Source: Acidobacteriota bacterium (GTDB lineage Bacteria > Acidobacteriota > Terriglobia > Terriglobales > Acidobacteriaceae). From it: 25,491 nt of DNA. This document shows, one piece after another, positions 7,819 through 13,451 of the stretch (position 1 is the first letter of the stretch; every line of letters starts with the position of its first letter). Position numbers and translations under genes: made by a program. The stretch lies in NCBI GenBank assembly GCA_028873155.1, contig JAGWML010000014.1, forward strand, positions 1-25,491, given 5' to 3'. The notes under the pieces are model-generated. The model searched no databases and was not told the origin of the DNA. It was given only the letters and a program-made list of their open reading frames with translations.

Positions 7819-8481
7819 GTGGCCGGGCAAGGCTCCAGCCTCGGTGAACGCTTCCGCTTGTCAATTGCCCCCCAAGCCGATCTGGACTGCATTCGCCGCA
7901 TCCTCGCGGGTGAAAAGCAGCTCTTTCACGAGCTCATCCGGCCCTGCGAAAAGCCTATCTACTTTCTCCTCCTCTCCATGCTCAAGAACGAGGCCGATGC
8001 AGAAGATGCGGCCCAGGAAACGGCCATCAAGGTCTATCGCAACCTCCACCTCTTCCGTGGCGACTCGCAGTTCCGCACATGGGTGCTTTCCATCGCCCGG
8101 AATGAGGGTCTGGGGCGTCTGCGCAAGCTCGGCTCGCTCCGTGAGGACTCGCTCGACGCCGAGACGGACGACACCACGGGCGACTATACCCCAGCAGTAC
8201 TGACCAGCTGGCGCGAGATTCCAGCCGAAATCATTGAGCGGCAACAGCTCGGAGAGATTCTGCGCCAGGCTGTTCAGAAGCTTCCGGAAATTTACCGTAA
8301 CGTTGTGTTGCTTCGGGACATCGAAGAAATGGATATCCGTGAAACGGCGACAGCGCTTGCCATCAGTGAGGCGGCTGTGAAAGTTCGCCTGCACCGGGCA
8401 CGCGCAATGCTGCAGCGCGATCTGGCGCCAAAGCTCAAGGGGTTTGCTCCCAAACGCAGGTGGTTCTGGGGGCGCGCATGA
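7819..8481 (+). CDS. ECF-type RNA polymerase sigma-70 factor
   Basis: The 220-aa protein has the two-domain layout of group IV (ECF) sigma factors. Region 2 spans ~35-105 and includes AEDAAQETAIKVYRNLHLF and FRTWVLSIARN. Region 4 spans ~155-208 and includes LPEIYRNVVLLRDIEEMDIRE and a helix-turn-helix ending AAVKVRLHRARAML. It directs RNA polymerase to a dedicated promoter set. The basic tail KRRWFWGRA is short and carries no extra domain. The GTG at 7819 is chosen as the first start in a frame that matches the family length; the ribosome binding site is weak, and TTG 7858 is an alternative. The stop overlaps the start of the anti-sigma gene (ATGA), the typical sigma/anti-sigma coupling. The bufferin-like operon lies ~1 kb downstream and is a plausible target. 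Confidence 0.92.
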   Translation: MAGQGSSLGERFRLSIAPQADLDCIRRILAGEKQLFHELIRPCEKPIYFLLLSMLKNEADAEDAAQETAIKVYRNLHLFRGDSQFRTWVLSIARNEGLGRLRKLGSLREDSLDAETDDTTGDYTPAVLTSWREIPAEIIERQQLGEILRQAVQKLPEIYRNVVLLRDIEEMDIRETATALAISEAAVKVRLHRARAMLQRDLAPKLKGFAPKRRWFWGRA

Positions 8482-8738
8482 TGATTGATTGCAAACACGT
8501 ATGGGACCACATCTCCGCCTACATTGACGGCGACCTGGACCCTGTTCTGCGCGCGGAGATCAACAAGCACCTTGAGACCTGCGAAATCTGTTCCGCTGTG
8601 CTCGACTCCACGCGCAATGTTGTCGTGCTCGTGGCTGATGATCGTGTCTTCGAGTTGCCGGCCGGCTTTAGCCAGCGTTTGCATCAGCGCCTGGATGAAG
8701 AGCTGACTGCAGGCCCGCCGGAGCAACCCGAAGGGTGA
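8478..8738 (+). CDS. zinc-finger anti-sigma factor (ZAS type), soluble
   Basis: This 86-aa protein begins MMIDCKHVWDHISAYIDGDL and carries H31-x3-C35-x2-C38 (HLETCEIC), with an upstream C5/H7. This is the zinc-binding pattern of the ZAS/zf-HC2 anti-sigma family, which holds a cognate ECF sigma inactive until a signal releases it. There is no transmembrane helix, so sensing would be cytoplasmic. In RsrA/ChrR-type members the zinc-cysteine centre itself responds to oxidants or metals; whether that holds here is inference. It overlaps the sigma stop by four bases. The frame opens at an earlier GTG (8460), but ATG 8478 gives the family N-terminus. The last 71 bp overlap the convergent 4-TM gene. 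Confidence 0.87.
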   Translation: MMIDCKHVWDHISAYIDGDLDPVLRAEINKHLETCEICSAVLDSTRNVVVLVADDRVFELPAGFSQRLHQRLDEELTAGPPEQPEG

Positions 8739-9165
8739 GATTGTTTGTGGGCCGGTGCTGTGCCTGTGCCCTGCGCGTCAACAGCATGTGCGTCCACACC
8801 TCTATGCCGACCAGCGCCAGCGTAAGCACGGCCATCGCCACCTGCAGCCGTTCACCGCGCCGCTGCCTGGCGTTCGTCTCACTGCGCCGCCATTGTGCCG
8901 CAGGCTGCGCACGCAGCCGCCAGATCCACGCCAGCACAGCCAGATTTACCAATGCGCCTGCCGTTGCCAGCGTCAGCATGGGGATACGAATCGCATCCTG
9001 ATGGAAGCGCAGCACAGGTAGATAAATACTGCCCGCAGCCAGAGCGCCCACTCCAATCACAATCCGGATTCCGTTCACGGTCAGCACCGCGGCGCAGATG
9101 CTCTGCAGCAGCGCGAGCGTAAGGCTCGCCGCAGAGACGGCTTCCATTCCTTTTGCCTGTTCCAT
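8668..9165 (-). CDS. four-helix membrane protein of unknown function
   Basis: The 165-aa product has four predicted membrane helices at roughly 9-30, 33-53, 60-83 and 107-128, with an Arg-rich cytoplasmic-type loop (~85-105) and a polar tail. No family signature is recognised. A strong ribosome binding site (GGAGG, four bases before ATG 9165) supports it as a real gene. It is inverted between the sigma/anti-sigma pair and the bufferin-like operon, and its 3' end overlaps the anti-sigma gene in antisense. A TACAAT at 9241-9236 (minus strand) could be its -10 element. A link to metal handling is suggested by position only. Confidence 0.7.
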   Translation of the reverse strand: MEQAKGMEAVSAASLTLALLQSICAAVLTVNGIRIVIGVGALAAGSIYLPVLRFHQDAIRIPMLTLATAGALVNLAVLAWIWRLRAQPAAQWRRSETNARQRRGERLQVAMAVLTLALVGIEVWTHMLLTRRAQAQHRPTNNLTLRVAPAGLQSALHPGADANAG

Positions 9166-9179
9166 TCAACCTCCGCACA

Positions 9180-9200
9180 CCGGGCAGGGAAGTTGCCCGG
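9180..9200 (-). promoter_or_regulatory. hairpin in the leader of the 4-TM gene
   Basis: CCGGGC (9180-9185) and GCCCGG (9195-9200) form a perfect GC-only 6-bp stem with a 9-nt loop. On the minus strand it ends 5 nt upstream of the GGAGG ribosome binding site (9174-9170), so it could influence translation initiation. Confidence 0.4.
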
Positions 9201-9322
9201 CTGCACCTTGAAGAACGATGCACACCCGTTGCTGGATTGTATTTTTCAGTGGCAGACGCACCCCTTGCAACCTGATGGGATAAGAAAAAGTGCAAAATGT
9301 GCAGCGCCATGAAGTTTTCTTC

Positions 9323-9351
9323 GTAACTTTTTCCGCGTGCCGCCACTCCTA
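9323..9351 (+). promoter_or_regulatory. candidate ECF-type promoter of the bufferin-like operon
   Basis: GTAACTTTTTCC begins at 9323, and CTCCTAGTG begins at 9346, 18 nt after the GTAAC. ECF promoters typically have an AAC-containing -35 and a CGTC-like -10 about 16-17 nt apart. The -10 here is imperfect, but it shares C--CTA-TG with the stronger ECF-type promoter at 20449-20421. It would give a leader of about 90 nt before the precursor gene. Confidence 0.4.
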
Positions 9352-9370
9352 GTGTGCGTGTCTGACAGGT

Positions 9371-9438
9371 GCGGGACGCAGACCCCAATCAATCCCGCGA
9401 GCAATCACCGGCGGCTGGCTCCGCCCCAACCCAATCCC
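9371..9438 (+). promoter_or_regulatory. structured leader upstream of the precursor gene
   Basis: Two stem-loops are possible: GCGGGA (9371-9376) with TCCCGC (9393-9398), and GGCGG (9410-9414) with CCGCC (9421-9425). An imperfect direct repeat is also present, CCCCAATCAATCCC (9383-9396) and CCCCAACCCAATCCC (9424-9438), the second copy just before the ribosome binding site AGAGG (9440-9444). It fits no riboswitch class known to me. Confidence 0.3.
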
Positions 9439-9454
9439 AAGAGGTCAAATCATC

Positions 9455-9751
9455 ATGAAGAACCACGTCAATGCATTCCTTCTCAGCGCAGCTCTCGCCG
9501 GTCTGATGGGCGGCGCCACCGTGGCTGCACACGCCTCCAGCCCAGTGCAGGGCGGCACCTCCGTCAAGGCTCTCAAGGCTGGCGTGCAGCGCACCAGCAT
9601 GGATGCCGCCAAGCACTCCTGTAAGGGAAAGAACGACTGCAAAGGGCAAGGCGGCTGCAAGTCCAGCGACAACGGCTGTAAGGGTAAGAACAGTTGCAAG
9701 GGCAAGGGTGGTTGCGCCACCGACGGCTCCAAAATGCCCAGCGTCGTCTAG
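9455..9751 (+). CDS. bufA: bufferin-type RiPP metallophore precursor (BufA2-like)
   Basis: This is a 98-aa secreted peptide. Residues 1-27 form a Sec signal with likely cleavage after AHA. The mature part is a short spacer, then six cysteines at 56, 62, 68, 75, 81 and 87 arranged as two near-identical modules, CKGKNDCKGQGGC and CKGKNSCKGKGGC, joined by KSSDNG. It lacks the WIYVPKGTC-type ending of DUF2282 (BufA1-like) precursors and the EGKCG repeats of HvfA, and best fits the second bufferin family. In characterised bufferins, an MNIO enzyme with its partner converts cysteines to sulfur heterocycles, and the exported product sequesters copper in the periplasm. Here that is inferred from the neighbouring DUF692 and DUF2063 genes. 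The start ATG 9455 has AGAGG about 10 nt upstream. The next gene is 111 bp away, and no strong hairpin is seen in that gap. Confidence 0.9.
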   Translation: MKNHVNAFLLSAALAGLMGGATVAAHASSPVQGGTSVKALKAGVQRTSMDAAKHSCKGKNDCKGQGGCKSSDNGCKGKNSCKGKGGCATDGSKMPSVV

Positions 9752-9862
9752 CTCCTTCACGGGGTCGGTGGACGGCTGCATTGCCTCGGATTTCAATCGG
9801 CCATCGATCCCATCCTTTCTTCTCCAACAATTCACACGACTCCACTCTCACAAGGGCGCACT

Positions 9863-10723
9863 ATGTCCGGCAATCGCTTCAACGCCTGGTCGAATCACGG
9901 CATCGGAATCGGTCTCCGCATTCCCCACTACGCGCATATCTTTTCGCGCAAGCCCGTGGTCGACTGGTTTGAAATCATCAGCGAGAACTTCATGGTCGAT
10001 GGCGGACGCCCGCTCGCCGTCCTCGATCAGATTCTCGAGCGTTACCGTGTGGTGCAGCATGGCGTCTCCATGTACTTCGGCTCCGTCACTGCGCCCGATC
10101 CCGAACACCTGCGCCGCTTGAAGACGCTGGTCCGTCGCACCGGAACGCCCTGGCTCAGCGATCACCTCTGCTGGGGTTCCGTCGATGGCACCTACACGCA
10201 CGATCTGCTTCCGCTGCCGTACACATGGGAGGCCGTTGAGCGGACCGCTGAGCGCGTCCGCATAGTGCAGGACTATCTCGAAATACCAGTCGCCGTCGAA
10301 AACGTCAGCAGCTACGCGGCCTTCACAGCATCCGAGATGACGGAGTGGGAGTTCCTAACCGAGGTTGTTGAGCGCGCTGACTGCGGCATCCTCCTCGACG
10401 TCAATAACATCTATGTCTCCTCTGTGAATCACGAGTTCGATCCTATGGAGTACGTCAACGCCGTTCCCGCGCAGCGTGTCGCGCAACTTCACATTGCCGG
10501 CCACTCGCGCTACGAGAAATACATTCTCGACACCCACGATCACCCGGTGATCGATCCGGTCTGGCAGCTTTACGCCCGGGCGATTCAACGCTGCGGACCC
10601 ACGCCGACACTCCTCGAGTGGGACGACCGCATCCCATCCTTTGATGAAGTTCACGCGGAGGCGAAGAAGGCGGAACGCTACCTGCTGGACTACGCTGCGC
10701 AGGCCGAAGAGGTAACTGCATGA
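9863..10723 (+). CDS. bufB: MNIO-family (DUF692) bufferin maturase
   Basis: MNIO enzymes are multinuclear non-heme iron TIM-barrel oxygenases that modify cysteines in ribosomal peptides. They are known from methanobactin (MbnB) and bufferin maturation. The 286-aa length is typical. Conserved family blocks are visible in order: ISENFM (39-44), HGVSMYFGS (66-74), WLSDHLCW (97-104), VENVSSY (145-151), LLDVNNIYVSSVNH (177-190), HIAGH (210-214), DTHDHPV (223-229) and LEWDDRIP (251-258). The His/Asp/Glu/Asn residues in these blocks are the expected iron ligands. No transmembrane or signal segment is present, so it acts in the cytoplasm before precursor export. ATG 9863 follows a weak AAGGG. The stop overlaps the next start as ATGA, consistent with a two-protein maturation complex. 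Confidence 0.95.
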   Translation: MSGNRFNAWSNHGIGIGLRIPHYAHIFSRKPVVDWFEIISENFMVDGGRPLAVLDQILERYRVVQHGVSMYFGSVTAPDPEHLRRLKTLVRRTGTPWLSDHLCWGSVDGTYTHDLLPLPYTWEAVERTAERVRIVQDYLEIPVAVENVSSYAAFTASEMTEWEFLTEVVERADCGILLDVNNIYVSSVNHEFDPMEYVNAVPAQRVAQLHIAGHSRYEKYILDTHDHPVIDPVWQLYARAIQRCGPTPTLLEWDDRIPSFDEVHAEAKKAERYLLDYAAQAEEVTA

Positions 10724-11631
10724 CCGCCCAACCGACGTCACTCTCGGAAATTCAGCGTGCCATGGCGGACGCCGTTCTGCAGCCACTTACCGCAGACGAT
10801 TCCATGCAGGCTACAGGAGCACGGGGCGAGCGCATGGAGCAGGTCGCTGCCTCTTTCATCGCGCCTAACATGCGGCTTACCGCATTCGAGCGCCTTGAAA
10901 TCTACAACCGGCAATATTGGTTCCGCGTCCTCGACTCCTTCGCGGAAGACTTCGCCGCGCTTCGCACGATTCTTGGGTCCCATGCATTTCACCGACTGTC
11001 AGTTGCCTATCTCACCACGCACCCCAGCCGCAGCTTTACGCTGCGCAACCTCGGTGCTCATCTTGTGGCATGGTTGATCGCAAACCCGCAATTCGCAGGC
11101 CGTCGCCATGCCCTTGCCGTCGATGCTGCGCGTATGGAGTGGGCTTTCGTAGAGGCCTTTGACAACGCGGAGCACCCGCCGCTAACGTCCGATCAAATCG
11201 CCAAGCTGGATGCGTCGTCGCGTCTTGCGTTGCAGCCTCATGTACAACTGCTGGCGCTTGCCTATCCCGCAGACAATCTGGTTCTTGAACTGCACCGTCG
11301 CGACGAGCGCCAGGCCGGCGAAGCTGGCCTCAATCATGACAACGCCGAATTACCGCCCGCGCGCCTTCCCCAATTCCGCCGCCGCTCCACATGGGTCGCC
11401 GCGCACCGCGTCGACAACTCCGTCTACTATCTGCGTCTGCGCCGCGAAGAATATTTGACGCTCGCTGCCATCCGCCAAGGCCATGCGCTCGCAGACGCAC
11501 TTGAGGCTGGCTTCATCGGCTCCCCGCTTCCGGTATCGCGCCGCCCATCGTACGTGCGGCAGTGGTTCGCGCGCTGGGCTGAGCTTGAATGGATCTGCGC
11601 GCCGCCGCTCGAATCCTTCATCACTTCCTAA
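10720..11631 (+). CDS. bufC: HvfC/BufC-like maturation partner (DUF2063)
   Basis: The 303-aa protein begins with a DUF2063-type N-terminal domain (~10-110), marked by RLTAFERLEIYNRQYWFRVLDSFAEDF and by YLTTHPSRSFTLRNLGAHL. A C-terminal domain follows that is typical of HvfC/BufC proteins (~120-300). DUF2063 is labelled DNA-binding in Pfam, but in MNIO clusters such proteins act as the partner that presents the precursor peptide to the MNIO enzyme. Translational coupling to the MNIO gene (ATGA overlap) supports that role. No membrane segment is visible. There is a 79-bp gap to the DoxX gene. Confidence 0.92.
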   Translation: MTAQPTSLSEIQRAMADAVLQPLTADDSMQATGARGERMEQVAASFIAPNMRLTAFERLEIYNRQYWFRVLDSFAEDFAALRTILGSHAFHRLSVAYLTTHPSRSFTLRNLGAHLVAWLIANPQFAGRRHALAVDAARMEWAFVEAFDNAEHPPLTSDQIAKLDASSRLALQPHVQLLALAYPADNLVLELHRRDERQAGEAGLNHDNAELPPARLPQFRRRSTWVAAHRVDNSVYYLRLRREEYLTLAAIRQGHALADALEAGFIGSPLPVSRRPSYVRQWFARWAELEWICAPPLESFITS

Positions 11632-11710
11632 CCGTGAAACGTTGAGGTCCGCCGGAATTGCCCCGTATCCTCCGCTGCGATCTCTCTGTCTCACACGAAA
11701 GAGAACTGCC

Positions 11711-12187
11711 ATGCACTCCGTACTTCGCAACTTCGCTCGCCTCACTTCGCTGCTCAACCGTCTGCAAAACCCGCTTCTTCTCGCTATTCGCCTCTACTGG
11801 GGTTGGCAGTTTGCGCAGGATGGCTGGGGCAAGCTCACGCATCTCGCCCGCGTCGCCGATTTCTTCGCCTCCCTCAATCTGCCCGCCCCGCATGCTACCG
11901 CCACCGTGGTTGCCCTCGTTGAGTTTCTCGGCGGCATCTTCTTTGCTGCCGGTATTGCCTCGCGTCTCACGTCGCTTGTCCTCTTCGTCAACATGACGAT
12001 GGCCTACCTCAGCGTCCCAGATGATCGGGTCAACTTCTTCCACATCCTCTCCAAACCAGACGACTTCTATGGCGCCACGCCATACACCTACTGGTTCGCC
12101 GCCCTCCTGATCCTCATCCTCGGTCCTGGCAGCCTTGCGCTCGACACAGTCATCCAGCGCAGGTGGATGCTCGCAGCAAAGAGCTGA
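11711..12187 (+). CDS. bufD: DoxX-family membrane protein of the bufferin-like cluster
   Basis: The 158-aa integral membrane protein has about four hydrophobic helices and DoxX-family features: LLLAIRLYWGWQFAQDGWGKL near the N-terminus, then FFASLNLPAPHATATVVALVEFLGGIFFAAGIASR. It ends with YTYWFAALLILILGPGSLALD. DoxX proteins are frequent members of bufferin operons (BufD) and of thiol or redox-linked membrane modules; their biochemical role is uncertain. ATG 11711 was chosen because the frame upstream runs into the end of the DUF2063 gene and lacks DoxX similarity. Its ribosome binding site is weak (AAGAGA). It lies 79 bp downstream of bufC and is probably co-transcribed. Confidence 0.88.
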   Translation: MHSVLRNFARLTSLLNRLQNPLLLAIRLYWGWQFAQDGWGKLTHLARVADFFASLNLPAPHATATVVALVEFLGGIFFAAGIASRLTSLVLFVNMTMAYLSVPDDRVNFFHILSKPDDFYGATPYTYWFAALLILILGPGSLALDTVIQRRWMLAAKS

Positions 12188-12243
12188 CCCGTCGCGCTAT
12201 CCTTGTTCCACCATCACTTCGTTCCTCGTGGAGCCTGGCCTGC

Positions 12244-13356
12244 ATGCGCATTGCCTATCTGCTCACCTCCCTAGGCATCGGCGGAGCAGAGAAGCAAGTC
12301 GTCATGCTCGCCGAGCGCATGGCGCGGCGTGGCCACACCGTCGCGATCCTGGTGCTGCTTCCGCGGCAACCGGAGCAATGGCCCACTAAGCTTCCGGTTC
12401 ACTTCCTTGAAGTGGACAAATCCCCAGGCGGCCTGATCCGTGGCTTGCGCCGCGCCCGCCGCATACTCCGCACCTTCATGCCCGACCTTCTCCACAGCCA
12501 CACGTTTTACGCCAACATTGTTGCGCGGCTGCTGCGTTGCATGCGAGCAGCTCCGCGCGTCATCTCCACAATTCACAACGTCTACGAAGGCGGCCAGCTG
12601 CGTATGCTGGCGTATCGTGCCACAGACTTGCTCAGCCTCCACACCACCGCTGTCAGTCAGGCCGCCGCAGCGCGCTTTGTCGCGCTGCGCGCCGTTCCGC
12701 GCGAGAAGATCTCGGTCATCCTCAATGCCATCGATCCCAACGAATTTCAGCCAAATCCGGAGCTGAGACAAGACACACGCGCCGCGCTGACCGCAGGGGA
12801 CGATTTCATCTGGCTCGCTGCGGGTCGTATAACCGCTGCCAAAGACATTCCAAATCTTCTGCGCGCGTTCGCCCAGGTTTCGCAGAATCATCCGAAGTCG
12901 CAACTGTGGATTGCCGGTGAAGAAGCACCTCACGATGGCCATTCTGGAAAGGCCGCTCCGCTCGCTATTCCGCATGACGCAGCCTTAAGTGTGCGGCTCC
13001 TCGGTCTGCGGCGCGACATGCCCGCGCTCCTCAATGCGGCAGATGCCTTCGTCCTCAGTTCGGCATGGGAGGGTATGCCGCTCGTTATCGGCGAAGCAAT
13101 GTCCACACAAAAGCCAATTGTCGCGACCGACGTTGGCGGCGTGCGCGAATTGCTTGGTAACACCGGCAGCATCGTCCCTGCAAGAGACTCCACATCCCTC
13201 GCCGCAGCGATGACCGCAATGATGGAGCTTCCTCAAGAGCAACTCGTCACGCTGGGGCATTCCGCTCGCCAACGCATCCTTGAATGCTTCACCATGGATG
13301 CCCGCACTGTGGAATGGGAGACCTTTTACTCGTCAATCTTGAACTTGTCGCGGTGA
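12244..13356 (+). CDS. glycosyltransferase family 4 protein
   Basis: The protein has the GT-B fold hallmarks of retaining GT4 enzymes. MRIAYLLTSLGIGGAEKQVV is the N-terminal donor/acceptor loop. The C-terminal half has WLAAGRITAAKDIPNLLRAF, VRLLGLRRDMPALLNAADAF and the E-x7-E type block SSAWEGMPLVIGEAMSTQKP, followed by IVATDVGGVREL. Such enzymes transfer a sugar from a nucleotide donor in polysaccharide, LPS or exopolysaccharide synthesis; the specific sugar cannot be read. The start ATG 12244 has GGAG ten bases upstream; an ATG at 12163 inside the DoxX gene is rejected. Length is 370 aa. It sits 56 bp after the DoxX gene on the same strand but has no obvious role in metallophore production. 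Confidence 0.9.
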   Translation: MRIAYLLTSLGIGGAEKQVVMLAERMARRGHTVAILVLLPRQPEQWPTKLPVHFLEVDKSPGGLIRGLRRARRILRTFMPDLLHSHTFYANIVARLLRCMRAAPRVISTIHNVYEGGQLRMLAYRATDLLSLHTTAVSQAAAARFVALRAVPREKISVILNAIDPNEFQPNPELRQDTRAALTAGDDFIWLAAGRITAAKDIPNLLRAFAQVSQNHPKSQLWIAGEEAPHDGHSGKAAPLAIPHDAALSVRLLGLRRDMPALLNAADAFVLSSAWEGMPLVIGEAMSTQKPIVATDVGGVRELLGNTGSIVPARDSTSLAAAMTAMMELPQEQLVTLGHSARQRILECFTMDARTVEWETFYSSILNLSR

Positions 13357-13451
13357 GCGAAGGCCGCTCGAGTGCGCGTGATAACCTTATCGGCGAAATT
13401 GTGCGGTCGCAATCGTAGCGGACCGCTCCATCGACCTCGAAGGAGTAGTGC

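Noticed and set aside
9455..9751. HvfA-type or DUF2282 precursor
   Set aside because: EGKCG repeats and the DUF2282 ending (WIYVPKGTC-like) are both absent; the KGKNxCKGxGGC modules fit the other bufferin type.
9455..10723. Methanobactin cluster (MbnA-MbnB-MbnC)
   Set aside because: The precursor is a 98-aa signal-peptide-bearing six-Cys protein, not a ~30-aa MbnA, and the partner is DUF2063 rather than MbnC.
13380..13391. GATAA/TTATC inverted repeat upstream of the beta-mannosidase as an operator
   Set aside because: Five-base arms with a two-base gap occur by chance often, and no second site or promoter alignment supports it.
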